A stretch of DNA of 64,000 nt from the NCBI GenBank assembly GCA_017527205.1, contig JAFXQK010000002.1, forward strand, positions 1-64,000. Reading direction: 5' to 3'. The position numbers and the translations under genes are program-made. Below are positions 43,739-52,803 of the stretch, piece after piece; within the stretch, counting starts at the first letter, position 1, and every line of letters starts with the position of its first letter. Source of the DNA: Lachnospiraceae bacterium (GTDB lineage: Bacteria; Bacillota; Clostridia; Lachnospirales; Lachnospiraceae). Below the pieces are notes generated by a model. The model ran no database searches. It was not told the origin of the DNA and was given only the letters and a program-made list of their open reading frames with translations.

Positions 43739-43773
43739 GCGGGTGTGCCGTAAGGCATACCCGCTGTTTTTTT
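43739..43773 (+). terminator. Terminator after small secreted protein gene
   Basis: GCGGGTGTGCC pairs with GGCATACCCGC around GTAA, then TGTTTTTTT. Confidence 0.92.
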
Positions 43774-43838
43774 AAGATAGTTGTATATGATATGAGAAGG
43801 GTCTTAAAATGGATTTTTGCTTTGCGGACTAAGATCTG

Positions 43839-43867
43839 TTGACTTTTGAAGAAAAATTTCGTATAAT
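43839..43867 (+). promoter_or_regulatory. Promoter of Rpn nuclease gene
   Basis: TTGACT, a 17-base spacer and TATAAT. A leader of about 200 bases follows, holding a hairpin TGAAAGGC/GCCTTTCA (43876-43907). No other feature was seen in 43908-44060. Confidence 0.65.
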
Positions 43868-44075
43868 TCACTTATCTGAAAGGCGACCCATCAGAGGATG
43901 CCTTTCATTCACTTCTAATTGGCGATTCGGCCGATTATCCACTTATTTTTGAGGATGCGGAAGGCTTGTTTTTGCCTGCTTGTTGATAACGCGCGCACGG
44001 AAAAACGGCTGACCATAAGTGTCCTCAAAAGAACCATTTACGGGCGCAGGGCGCAGAAGGAGGACTTGGGGACTT

Positions 44076-45098
44076 ATGGGAACGAGCGACGTCGTGACAA
44101 ACATGTACCTGAAGAAGGCGGAGAGGTCAGCAGACTTGATCAACTGTTACGTCTGTAACGGGAAACAGCTGGTGAGGGCCGAGGACGTAAGGTTGATGGA
44201 AAACGTGCATTACAGGGTGACGGAAGAAGGGACGACACGGGTTACCGGGAAGAAAAATCGGAGGGACAAAAGGCGACAAAACAGAAAACTAAGGCTTAGT
44301 GGGGTGAACGTGGACCTGGTGGAGGAAGCAAGGTTTGGGATGAGGGTAGCCATCATTTCCCTGGAGAACCAGTCAAAGGTGCATTATGCCATGCCGATCC
44401 GCATGCTGAATGAGGAAGCGGTCATGTATCACGAACAGTGGCGTGAGATCGCTGCGGAACACGAGAAAAGGAAGGACTTAAGCGGCGCGGAATACATGTC
44501 TGGAATGGCGAAGGGAGAAACGGTAAGGCCCGTGATCCTGCTTGTGGTGTACTGGGGAAAGGAGGAATGGAACGGCCCCAGGAATCTTCGCGACATGATT
44601 GACTGGGAGGGGTATCCTGAGGAGATCAGGAACATGATAACGGATTATCCGCTACACCTCGTGGAGGTCAGAAAAGAAGGGGTCGGAGAGAGCTTTAAGT
44701 CGGATCTGCGGGAAGTGTTTGGGTTTCTGCAAAGGGCGGAGGACAAGGAAAGGCTAAGGACATATGTCGAGGAGAACAGGGAAGCGTTTCAGCACATGGC
44801 AACGGACGCGTGCAGGACGCTGGAGGTCATGGGAAATGTGGAAATCATAAATCACGATCACGAGGACAAAGAAGATGGAAAGGAGGTGACCCATGACGTG
44901 TGCAAGGCAATAGAGGACATGAAAGAGGAAAGCAGACTGGAGGGCAGACTGGAAGAGAGTAATCAGAAAATATGCATTTATGTTACCATGCTCATGAAAA
45001 ACTTGAATTTGACGGAAGAAAAGGCATGCCAGGCGCTCGAAATAACGCCAGAGGATTACAGGGCAGCATGTGCGGCCGTGATGGCTCATAAAGAATAA
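44076..45098 (+). CDS. Rpn-family recombination-promoting nuclease/putative transposase
   Basis: A 340-residue protein of the PD-(D/E)XK Rpn/PDDEXK-2 group. ATG 44076 has AAGGAGG upstream. Family blocks: DVVTNMYLKKAERSADLINC, AIISLENQSKVHYAMPIRML (with ENQ at the catalytic E-x-Q/K site), VVYWGKEEWNGPRNLRDMI, and the C-terminal helical EESRLEGRLEESNQKI. Rpn proteins cut DNA and raise recombination, and many copies occur in Clostridia. A remnant of a second copy follows directly. Confidence 0.83.
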   Translation: MGTSDVVTNMYLKKAERSADLINCYVCNGKQLVRAEDVRLMENVHYRVTEEGTTRVTGKKNRRDKRRQNRKLRLSGVNVDLVEEARFGMRVAIISLENQSKVHYAMPIRMLNEEAVMYHEQWREIAAEHEKRKDLSGAEYMSGMAKGETVRPVILLVVYWGKEEWNGPRNLRDMIDWEGYPEEIRNMITDYPLHLVEVRKEGVGESFKSDLREVFGFLQRAEDKERLRTYVEENREAFQHMATDACRTLEVMGNVEIINHDHEDKEDGKEVTHDVCKAIEDMKEESRLEGRLEESNQKICIYVTMLMKNLNLTEEKACQALEITPEDYRAACAAVMAHKE

Positions 45099-45099
45099 C

Positions 45100-45360
45100 A
45101 TTGGAACGCAGGTACATGAGTTAAGCAAACAGGGAATAGAGGTTGTCAGCAGTCTCGTGGGTTCGAAGGAATTAAGCAAACTGATACGGACGAAGAAGAC
45201 AAAGGGAGGAAAAGAGAAGACGTGCAGGGCGATTACGGAATTGATTGAAGGAGGCAAGGCAGAGGGCAGGGAAGAAGGCAAGAGAGAAGAACGCGCCAAT
45301 ACGGGAATGGAGAAAACCACGAAAATGCGTATGTTCACCATGACAATTTGGCTTTTTTGA
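45100..45360 (+). pseudogene. Remnant of a second Rpn-family gene (C-terminal tail)
   Basis: A frame in a different phase from the preceding gene encodes GTQVHELSKQGIEVVSSL, then KEKTCRAITELIEGGKAEGR and EEGKREERANTG, the Gly/Glu/Arg helical tail typical of Rpn C-termini (compare VCKAIEDMKEESRLEGRLEE in the intact gene). No catalytic core is left. A GTG at 45157 could start 67 codons, but no ribosome site is seen. Confidence 0.55.
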
Positions 45361-45369
45361 CATTTTCTA

Positions 45370-45398
45370 TTGACAACTTATGCCGTAGATGATATATT
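45370..45398 (+). promoter_or_regulatory. Promoter of LytTR gene
   Basis: TTGACA (45370-45375), a 17-base spacer and TATATT (45393-45398). Confidence 0.75.
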
Positions 45399-45405
45399 CT
45401 ACAAT

Positions 45406-45429
45406 TGCATGTTATGTACATAACATGCA
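45406..45429. promoter_or_regulatory. Perfect 24-base palindrome (operator candidate)
   Basis: TGCATGTTATGT followed by ACATAACATGCA, directly at the expected transcription start of the LytTR gene. There is no loop and no T tract, so it is likely a protein-binding site. Confidence 0.7.
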
Positions 45430-45471
45430 TCTCATCCACCGACCGTGAAAGGTCTGCGTGCATTGTTCTTA

Positions 45472-45505
45472 CTGAATAGGTTCGCATGAAAAGCGAACCA
45501 TTCAG
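45472..45505 (+). other. Leader hairpin of LytTR gene
   Basis: CTGAAT and GGTTCGC pair with GCGAACC and ATTCAG around one bulged A and a seven-base loop (ATGAAAA). It lies in the transcribed leader, 50 bases before the start, and has no T tract. Confidence 0.65.
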
Positions 45506-45555
45506 AAGGACTCGCATGTATGGAAATCTTGACATAATAATATGAGGACCTGAAA

Positions 45556-46254
45556 ATGTTTCGCATTGGAATTTGTGACATAAACGCAAGAAATACATTG
45601 GAAGAAGGAATTCGGCGATATTTCAAACTGGAAAACCTTCGATGTGAGATAATCATATGGGAGACGATAGATGAGATGATGGATGCACTTCTGGCGGGAA
45701 AGGAGCTGGAGGTATTGTTTTTGGGAATACAGAACGAAGGAATGTTGGAACTGGAGTCTGCAAAGAAGATTAGGGATGATTTGCGCGAGATCCAAATGCG
45801 ATTGGTTTATGTTTCCAATACCGATTACTTTTCTAAAGTATTAATTCAAACAATGCCATTTGACGCGCTGACAAATGGATTTAGCATAAAAGATGTGGAG
45901 CAGGTATTAGAGCGAGCTGTTTTATCATTTCATCGAGAGCAAGAGCATTTCAAGTTTCGTTTTGGCAAGAATTATTATTCCATTCCAGTGGATGACATTC
46001 TGTATCTGTGCAGTGACATACGACGCATTCGCATAAAGACGAGGCGGCAGGAATATGAGTTCAATGGACTCTTGCGGGACGTAAAAGAGAGGCTGCCCAA
46101 ATGCTTTCTTTCCATCCATCGCTCCTTTGTCGTAAATCGGGAGCACGTCTTGCAATTTACCTCGGAAATGGTGCAACTGACGGATGGAACGATTCTTTCA
46201 ATCAGTAAGCCATATCGCCGTATGGCAAGGGCAAACCTTCGGTCCAAAAGATAG
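45556..46254 (+). CDS. LytTR-type regulator with degenerate receiver domain
   Basis: A 232-residue regulator. Residues about 1-115 resemble a response-regulator receiver (FRIGICDINARN), but the phosphoacceptor Asp is Gly57 (VLFLGIQNEG where FLDI is normal), so it is not phosphorylated in the standard way. Residues about 130-230 form a LytTR DNA-binding domain: YSIPVDDILYLCSDIRRIRI, LPKCFLSIHRSFVVN and the C-terminal ISKPYRRMARANLR. No sensor kinase is adjacent. The promoter region has a 24-base palindrome and a stable leader hairpin that may be its own targets. Confidence 0.87.
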   Translation: MFRIGICDINARNTLEEGIRRYFKLENLRCEIIIWETIDEMMDALLAGKELEVLFLGIQNEGMLELESAKKIRDDLREIQMRLVYVSNTDYFSKVLIQTMPFDALTNGFSIKDVEQVLERAVLSFHREQEHFKFRFGKNYYSIPVDDILYLCSDIRRIRIKTRRQEYEFNGLLRDVKERLPKCFLSIHRSFVVNREHVLQFTSEMVQLTDGTILSISKPYRRMARANLRSKR

Positions 46255-46318
46255 CCGAAAATGCTTATTTCTTCCATAATTCCTAGTATACAAGAAATGA
46301 AATATATGTTAAAATATA

Positions 46319-46358
46319 CTTCGTGAAGCCTGCTTTTGGGGGGCGCGCGAAGTTTTTT
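46319..46358 (+). terminator. Possible terminator after LytTR gene
   Basis: ACTTCG pairs with CGAAGT across a partly paired 23-base interior, then TTTTTT. No cyclic-di-GMP aptamer was found in this gap. Confidence 0.45.
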
Positions 46359-46395
46359 GTTTCCATGAAAAATGACTTGAAAGTGGGGAAGATCC

Positions 46396-49320
46396 ATGGC
46401 ATTACAGGAGTTGTTGGACAGAAATGAATTGCAGAGGCTTCAGGATGGATTTTGTAAGGTATCAGGTGTTTCGGCGTATTGCTTAAATCAAGAGGGGATG
46501 AAAATCACCCGAATATCTGGAGATGACAGATATTATCGAGGTTTGCAGGAGCAGCTCGCCTTGGAACGGGTGATGGGGGAGGATGCCATTGAAGATATGG
46601 CCGTGGAGAATATTGAAGGCCATAAGCAGGTCGCAGCGATTGCCATTCAGGCGCGTGGCGAAAAGGAGCTATATTGGATTGTCTATAAGCCTGAAGAGAT
46701 GCGAGAGGATGATTTTTATCAGATCACGGAGCTCCTTCGGGATGCCAGCATTTCATTTCTACAGGGTAAGCTTCAGGCCTATGGGGCAGAAGCAGAGAAC
46801 ATTCGTAATCAAACAAATTCCCAGAAAATGGACCGACGCGTAAAGATGAATCAGGCATTGGCCAGAATCGTTCAGCTTTTGGATAGCATGGAGCCAATCG
46901 AAGGCATCATGAACGAGTGGTTAAAGGCGGTTAGTATCTTTATGGAACTGGATACCGCCCAGATCTTTAAGCTTCAGGAGAATGGGAAATTCATGGACGT
47001 GATTTGCGAGTGGCGCAAGTCAGAACTTGCATCCTTCTTTGATCGAACCTCCCATCTCTCGACATATGCATTTTTAAAGACGGATCGGCCTATGACGGTA
47101 AATGCGGACACGATGTTGAATCCTGAATTCCGTGACGTCTATCGGCTTGGCGTGAGAGCCATGATGCTGTTCCCGGTGGGACCGAAGGAGAGCGGTTTTG
47201 TCGTTTCGCTAAACCATCGAAAGGGTCACGCTTTTACAAAGGAAGAGGATATCTTTGCGTCAGATGCCGTAAAGATTTTAAACAATGTTTTGACGCGCAG
47301 AATTCAGAAGAATTCCTTAAACAGCGCGTACAGCTCCATGGAGATGGTGCTGGACGGACTAAATACCTGTGTTATGGTTCGGGCAGATGGAGGACGCAGG
47401 ATCCTTTACGTGAATCGTATGTTTCAGGAGACCTTCCCGACGGAACTTCGGAAGGATGACTTTACGTGGCTTTTGAAGGCTGATGAGAGTGCTTCCGTTG
47501 CCGAAACGTTGAATGACGAAGAGGAAACTTCAGATAAAGATGCCATATTGGAGCAAGATGGTGTTACGCAGCTGGAGCGTCGCGAGGTTTATTATCGGGA
47601 GAAAGAGCGCTGGTATGACCTTACGGTTTCTGAGGTTCGTTGGGTTGACGGAAGCATCGTGCGGATGTATTCCATGAACGACATTACCCTAAAAAAGAAT
47701 TATCAGGGCAAGATTGAGCAGCAGGCATACATTGATTTCCTGACGGGGCTTTATAATCGTATCTGTTGCGAACGGGATCTGGCCATTCATATTGAATCAG
47801 CAATCAAGCAAAAAAAGACGGGTGCCCTGCTCTATTTGGATTTGGATGATTTCAAGCATATTAACGAGGGCTTGGGACATCAGTATGGTGATGCGCTTCT
47901 GAAGGCAATTTCGCATGCCTTTCAGAGAATTCCCGGAATCGAGACAACTTGTTACCGCATGGGCGGTGATGAATTTGTCATTGTGGTTCCGCCGGAATCA
48001 TATGACAGAATTGAAATCATTCTGGAGGATATTCAGCAGATTTTTACGAAGCCTTGGTTCCTTAAGGATTCCGATTATTATTGCACCATGAGCATGGGTG
48101 CGATCACCTTCCCTGATGGCGGGGAGAGTGTTACGGATCTGGTAAAGAAGGCGGATATTGCCATGTATGCCGCAAAGAAGGCGGGCAAGAACCGTATTCA
48201 GTTTTATAACAATGGTTCTACTTCGGCAGAGCGCCGGAGACTGGACATAGGCAACAGCATGCGAGAGGCAACGGCGAAGAACTTTGGCGAATTTGAAGTG
48301 TTTTATCAGCCAATCATGAACGTGCGGGATGGGGAGCCGAGGTGCGCGGGTGCAGAGGCGTTGGTTCGCTGGAACAGTACGAATTTGGGCTTTCTTTCCT
48401 CGGCAGAATTTATTCCGCTTGCGGAGTATCTGGGCCTGATCAATCCCATCGGAAATCATGTGCTTTTGAAGGCGTGCAAGCAGTGCAAGGAGTGGAATGA
48501 CAAGGGCTTTGATTACAAGGTGAACGTCAACCTTTCCGTAATTCAGTTACTACAAAACGACATTGTGGAAATTGTTGAAAATGCGCTGAAGGAAACGGGA
48601 GTGAGGCCGGAACGTTTGACGTTGGAGGTGACCGAGAGCCTTGCCATCAATGACATGGAGCGCATGAAGAATATTTTGAAGAGAATTCGCGAGCTTGGCG
48701 TGACGATTGCGCTGGATGATTTTGGAACGGGGTATTCCTCTCTGAATCACGTGCATGAGATCGCATTCGACACGATTAAGGTGGATCAGAGCTTCGTCAA
48801 GGATCTTTCGGAGGATTCCTATTCCAAGCATTTCATTAAGTTGGTCAGCGAGCTTGCTGAGACACTTGGAGCCGACATCTGCGTGGAGGGCGTGGAGAAT
48901 TTAAGACAGTATAACATCATCAAGGAGATGAAGATCAAATATATTCAGGGCTTCTATTTCGACAGACCCATGCCTGCAAAGGATTTTGAGAGAAAGTATT
49001 GCAGGAGCCTTACGAAGGACAAGAAGGAAGCTGATAAGGAAAAAACCGTAGAATTTCGTGGTAAACAGGAAAAGAGGGCCCCAAAAGCAGGACAAGACGA
49101 ACCCGAGCATCAAGTCGAGTCTAAGCAGCAAGACATGTCCAAGCAAAATAAGCCCGCTCAGGATAAAACCAAGCAAAATAAGGCCACGCTGGATAAAACC
49201 GTGCAAGATAAGCCTAAGCAGGACAAGTCCGAGCAGGAGAAGCCCAAGCCCAAAAGAATTACGGGAAGGTCCGTTGGCAAAAAAGACGAGAAGATCATTA
49301 ACATTAACAGAAAATCATAA
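46396..49320 (+). CDS. GGDEF-EAL cyclic-di-GMP protein with N-terminal sensor domains
   Basis: A 974-residue cytoplasmic protein. Residues about 5-140 look like a PocR-type sensor (FCKVSGVSAYCLNQEG), about 150-310 a GAF domain, about 320-440 a PAS-like domain. GGDEF at 523-527 is intact (YRMGGDEF), giving cyclase potential, and EAL at 654-656 (AEALVRW), with NVNLS, TLEVTES and DDFGTGYSS, gives phosphodiesterase potential. Residues 885-974 are a Lys/Gln/Asp-rich low-complexity tail built on a 30-base repeat. Which activity dominates cannot be told. It and the HD-GYP protein at 24005 form opposing or complementary parts of c-di-GMP control. Confidence 0.9.
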   Translation: MALQELLDRNELQRLQDGFCKVSGVSAYCLNQEGMKITRISGDDRYYRGLQEQLALERVMGEDAIEDMAVENIEGHKQVAAIAIQARGEKELYWIVYKPEEMREDDFYQITELLRDASISFLQGKLQAYGAEAENIRNQTNSQKMDRRVKMNQALARIVQLLDSMEPIEGIMNEWLKAVSIFMELDTAQIFKLQENGKFMDVICEWRKSELASFFDRTSHLSTYAFLKTDRPMTVNADTMLNPEFRDVYRLGVRAMMLFPVGPKESGFVVSLNHRKGHAFTKEEDIFASDAVKILNNVLTRRIQKNSLNSAYSSMEMVLDGLNTCVMVRADGGRRILYVNRMFQETFPTELRKDDFTWLLKADESASVAETLNDEEETSDKDAILEQDGVTQLERREVYYREKERWYDLTVSEVRWVDGSIVRMYSMNDITLKKNYQGKIEQQAYIDFLTGLYNRICCERDLAIHIESAIKQKKTGALLYLDLDDFKHINEGLGHQYGDALLKAISHAFQRIPGIETTCYRMGGDEFVIVVPPESYDRIEIILEDIQQIFTKPWFLKDSDYYCTMSMGAITFPDGGESVTDLVKKADIAMYAAKKAGKNRIQFYNNGSTSAERRRLDIGNSMREATAKNFGEFEVFYQPIMNVRDGEPRCAGAEALVRWNSTNLGFLSSAEFIPLAEYLGLINPIGNHVLLKACKQCKEWNDKGFDYKVNVNLSVIQLLQNDIVEIVENALKETGVRPERLTLEVTESLAINDMERMKNILKRIRELGVTIALDDFGTGYSSLNHVHEIAFDTIKVDQSFVKDLSEDSYSKHFIKLVSELAETLGADICVEGVENLRQYNIIKEMKIKYIQGFYFDRPMPAKDFERKYCRSLTKDKKEADKEKTVEFRGKQEKRAPKAGQDEPEHQVESKQQDMSKQNKPAQDKTKQNKATLDKTVQDKPKQDKSEQEKPKPKRITGRSVGKKDEKIININRKS
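49141..49230 (+). repeat. 30-base tandem repeat inside GGDEF-EAL gene
   Basis: Three units starting at 49141, 49171 and 49201 share the frame AAGCAAAATAAG with variable centre and GGATAAAACC end; the third has drifted. They encode the KQNKxxxDKT pattern of the tail. Confidence 0.8.
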
Positions 49321-49402
49321 GAAATAGATATCTAGTTTTCGGACGGATGAAAAAGGGGGCATCCTAGCCGGTAACGGCGGGGTGCCTTCGTGTCGCTTAA
49401 GC

Positions 49403-49536
49403 CTCGCGAAGCGATTTTATCAGCGAAATGAAGCGAGGCGACCGAAGAATATTACGATGCTGAATTTGCAGCGAAATATTCTTCGCAGTGATGGAGCCGA
49501 GTGGAATGTAGCCAATCATCGCGAAGCGATTTCATT
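49403..49536 (+). repeat. Structured intergenic element, copy 2
   Basis: Same layout as the copy at 4809-4943: terminal TCGCGAAGCGATTT hairpins at both ends, GAAGCGAGGCGACCG, central hairpin (arms CGAAGAATATT at 49443-49453 and AATATTCTTCG at 49475-49485), GAGCCGAGTGGAATGTAGCC. It ends 3 bases before AAAGGAG of the MutS-like gene. A separate GC-rich hairpin stands upstream at 49358-49386, after the GGDEF-EAL gene, without a T tract. Confidence 0.85.
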
Positions 49537-49552
49537 TAGAAAGGAGTAGCAC

Positions 49553-51052
49553 ATGGCGGAAAGCTTTAGTATTTTGGACATGCAGGAAAGTCCGCATACG
49601 GACGCACCGAGGCCAGCCTTCTATCTGGATCTGAATCTCAACCAGATCATAGATAAGGTGACGTCGCAGTGGGACAATCAGGTGAAAAAGATGTTTCTCT
49701 ACTTTCCCAAGAATGCAGAATGTGAGGCATATCGCAGGGCCGTTTATGGTGACGTAAAAAAGGCGGTCTGCCATGAGGCCTTGTTAAAGTTTCTGGAAGT
49801 GGCTGGAAAGATGGAGGAAAACAGAAAGCAAGAGGAAGCAGTTCTTAGCTCCATGCAAAAGAATGTCTGGCATCTTTGGTCCATTCATCATTACTGCGAG
49901 GCGTTTGGAGACCTCTGCGAGGCGCTTCAAACCATGGAACTGACCTCCGAGGGAATGCAGACCTTTCTACGTAAGCTCAAGGAGCATTTGGCATCTGCAC
50001 AGTATCAAACCATGCGAGAGCAGGTAGAGAAGGTCCTAAAGGAGCTGATGGCATTTCGCTTTACCATCACCTATGAAAAGGATCGCATGATCATCTCTGA
50101 GGGGACAACTATCGGGGATTATGAAGCCTTTATGGACAAGGGCGGAGACCGCGACAGGATAACACTGAAGAGCCCGTTTTTGATTAGTCCGAACCTTGCC
50201 GACTTGGAAAATGAATGTTTGTCCGTGCTTTCGGCAAAGCGACCGAAGATGTTTCAGGCCTTAAAGGAGACGGCAGAAAAGTATCGGAGCTTTGGAGAGG
50301 AATTTTGCTACCGGTTTTGGAAGGAGATTCCTTATTATCTTTCCTATCGCGCATTTCAACTGGACATGGAGTCGAAAGGCTTTGCCTTCTGTACGCCAAC
50401 GGCAAAGGAAGAGGAGGAAACTAGTGCGGAGGGCTTGTACGATTTAGCCCTTTCCATTGTTGCCCATCGGGAGGGTAGAAAGGTTGTTGCCAATGAGTTT
50501 GCCTATCAAAAGGGAGAGAGCTTTTTCATCCTGACAGGACCGAATCAAGGTGGTAAGACGACCTTTGCAAGAAGCCTGGGACAGCTTGTGTTTTTCACAA
50601 AGATGGGATTGGACGTGCCTGCGAAAAAGGCAAACGTTCGGTATTACAAAAATATTTTGACGCATTTTTCCGTTGAGGAAAGTATTGAGACGGGGCGCGG
50701 AAAGCTAAAGGAGGAGCTGCTTCGTTTGGCTCCCATGATGGAGGACGGGGAGGAAAAGGATTTCGTCATCATCAATGAACTGTTTACGACGGCGGCGACC
50801 TATGACGCTGAGATCATGGGGAAGAAGGTGCTCACGCATTTCGTCGAGCAGAACTGTCAGGGCATCTACGTAACACATTTGAAGGAATTGGCATCGGCGC
50901 ATCCGAAGGTGGTCAGCCTTCGAGCCATGCTAAACGAGGAGAGATTACAAACCTTCCGCATCGCGCGGAGTGAGGCGGAGGAATCCGCCTGTGCAGCAAA
51001 CCAGGTCAACAAGTACCGGCTCACGTATGAGCAGTTAAAGGAGCGGTTATGA
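49553..51052 (+). CDS. MutS-like ATPase, first of a pair
   Basis: A 499-residue protein. The C-terminal third is a MutS-type ATPase: Walker A TGPNQGGKTT (Gly329 onward), Walker B FVIINELFTTAA with Glu, and YVTHLKELA. The N-terminal 300 residues are helical like MutS lever and clamp regions, but the mismatch-recognition domain is missing, so it does not do standard mismatch repair. The stop overlaps the next start by ATGA. The two differ in length and detail, so a heterodimer is likely. Role unknown; other recognition-less MutS relatives (MutS2, MutS4/5) act in recombination or ribosome rescue. Confidence 0.85.
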   Translation: MAESFSILDMQESPHTDAPRPAFYLDLNLNQIIDKVTSQWDNQVKKMFLYFPKNAECEAYRRAVYGDVKKAVCHEALLKFLEVAGKMEENRKQEEAVLSSMQKNVWHLWSIHHYCEAFGDLCEALQTMELTSEGMQTFLRKLKEHLASAQYQTMREQVEKVLKELMAFRFTITYEKDRMIISEGTTIGDYEAFMDKGGDRDRITLKSPFLISPNLADLENECLSVLSAKRPKMFQALKETAEKYRSFGEEFCYRFWKEIPYYLSYRAFQLDMESKGFAFCTPTAKEEEETSAEGLYDLALSIVAHREGRKVVANEFAYQKGESFFILTGPNQGGKTTFARSLGQLVFFTKMGLDVPAKKANVRYYKNILTHFSVEESIETGRGKLKEELLRLAPMMEDGEEKDFVIINELFTTAATYDAEIMGKKVLTHFVEQNCQGIYVTHLKELASAHPKVVSLRAMLNEERLQTFRIARSEAEESACAANQVNKYRLTYEQLKERL

Positions 51053-52677
51053 ATAGTTTTCTGTTATATGACCAAACGGACAAGCTGATGGATCCGCCGT
51101 ACTATGATGCGAAGAGCATTATTCAGGATCTCGGTCTGAAGGCGCTGTTTCTGTCAGCCGCCAAGGAAGTGATCTATGAGGAGAGCGGACAGGTTAAGAA
51201 AATCGGCAAAGAGGATCTTTACATTCAGGATTGCATGCGGAAGGTCATGATGATTCCTCTGAGAACCGAGGAGGCGATAAAGTATCGGCAGGACATTTTA
51301 CGAGATTTTCTGGAGAATGAGGACCTGATTCGTTCCCTCTACGAAATCAGTTCGAAGGTTCTTGAGGAATGGAATAAGCTGGGACGCGGCGTGATGGAGA
51401 AGATGAGCAATTCCAATCCCGCGGCAAAGCTGATTTCCGACATTCGCGTGATTTCCCTGCTGACAACGCACCTGCACATGATTCGCGACATGCTGGAGGA
51501 GAGGAAGGAAAAGCTGCATTCTCACGGATTACGCAGCCTGTTAAAGCGTTTGAAGGAAGAATACTCCGAGGAACGAGAGGCCTATGTGCAAAAGATTTTG
51601 ACGGACATCGATTTTTATGTGGGAGATCGCGAGACGGAAGAGTTTGGAGGTCTGGTGGTCAGACCGAGGATCGTCTTGGAGTGCGGCCTAGAGGAGGGAC
51701 TGAAATTCAGCTCCCTAAGGCTACAGGAGGTTGCTTCCCAGAATAAAAAGTTCTACAAGCCAGGTGGTACGATTGATAAATTGCAGGAGCTGAAGAATTC
51801 GAGAATTCCGGATTCCTTCTCCACGGTGAAGGAGATTGCCATCCGCGATCAGACGACGCAGCTGGAATTTCAGGTGGTCAGCTATCTGATTGGCAGCGTG
51901 GCTTCGATTGTCAGTGACTTTGGTCCCTTCTTTGACAATCTGCATCTGCAGTCGGCCTTTTACCTTGGAGCCGTCAACCTAAAGCATCAGATGAAACGCT
52001 TTTCACTGGAATATTGCTTCCCGAAGGTTTGTGACAAGGACCGACTGACCTTCCGCGAGTTGAAGGAGTTCGTGATGTGTCTTGAACAGCGCGTGGATGC
52101 CGTGGGAAATACCTGCGACATGAAGCATAAGATGCTCCTCATAGTCACGGGCGCAAATCAGGGCGGAAAATCGACCTTCCTTCGCAGTATTGGCATTGCG
52201 CAGGTCATGATGCAAAGCGGCCTGATGGTGACGGCGGAGCGCTTTGAAAGTGCCATTTTCCCAGATTTGTTCACGCACTTTACGCGGCGTGAGGATAGTG
52301 AAATGAACAGCGGCCGTCTCGATGAGGAGCTGAATCGCATGAACCAGATCATAGAACATTTGGGAGAGCGCCCCTTAATCCTTTTGAACGAATCCTTTGC
52401 CACGACAACGGAAAAGGAGGGCTCGGTCATTGCCTATGACATTATCAAGGCCTTGAATGAGATTGGGGTCAAGATTCTTACGGTAACGCACCTGTTGTCC
52501 TTTGCTCGAAAGATGTATCAGGAATGTCAGGAACGGCCGGATTCCGATATCGAATTCCTGTCGGCGGAGAGATTGCAGGGCGGCGTTCGAACATTTAAGA
52601 TGATTCAGCACGCACCGGAGCTGACGAGCTTTGGACTGGATCTTTACGAGGAAATCGTGGAGAATAGAGGAAAATAA
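51049..52677 (+). CDS. MutS-like ATPase, second of a pair
   Basis: A 542-residue protein starting 4 bases inside the first gene (ATGA). Walker A is TGANQGGKST (Gly368 onward), Walker B LILLNESFATTTEKEG, and HLLSFARKMYQ follows in the switch region. A helical lever (residues 70-330) precedes the ATPase. As in its partner, there is no mismatch-recognition domain and no Smr nuclease tail. In Walker B the Asp before Glu is Asn (LNES), and in the partner it is also Asn (INEL), a shared departure from MutS DE. Confidence 0.87.
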   Translation: MNSFLLYDQTDKLMDPPYYDAKSIIQDLGLKALFLSAAKEVIYEESGQVKKIGKEDLYIQDCMRKVMMIPLRTEEAIKYRQDILRDFLENEDLIRSLYEISSKVLEEWNKLGRGVMEKMSNSNPAAKLISDIRVISLLTTHLHMIRDMLEERKEKLHSHGLRSLLKRLKEEYSEEREAYVQKILTDIDFYVGDRETEEFGGLVVRPRIVLECGLEEGLKFSSLRLQEVASQNKKFYKPGGTIDKLQELKNSRIPDSFSTVKEIAIRDQTTQLEFQVVSYLIGSVASIVSDFGPFFDNLHLQSAFYLGAVNLKHQMKRFSLEYCFPKVCDKDRLTFRELKEFVMCLEQRVDAVGNTCDMKHKMLLIVTGANQGGKSTFLRSIGIAQVMMQSGLMVTAERFESAIFPDLFTHFTRREDSEMNSGRLDEELNRMNQIIEHLGERPLILLNESFATTTEKEGSVIAYDIIKALNEIGVKILTVTHLLSFARKMYQECQERPDSDIEFLSAERLQGGVRTFKMIQHAPELTSFGLDLYEEIVENRGK

Positions 52678-52803
52678 TGTGTCATTAGGTCAAAGGTAAG
52701 CCATATCCTCGAGGTTATGAAATGCTTTACTTAGTGACATTGCCTATGGGAATGAAGCTAGGCAAGGACATATCGCAGAAGAAATAAAAAGGAGAGTAGC
52801 AAA

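Noticed and set aside
44019..44075. N-terminal extension of the Rpn nuclease
   Set aside because: The added residues (Arg-rich) are not part of the family, and the strong AAGGAGG lies just before ATG 44076.
46255..46395. Possible cyclic-di-GMP riboswitch before the GGDEF-EAL gene
   Set aside because: Neither the GEMM-I nor the GEMM-II conserved core is visible; only a terminator-like hairpin is present.
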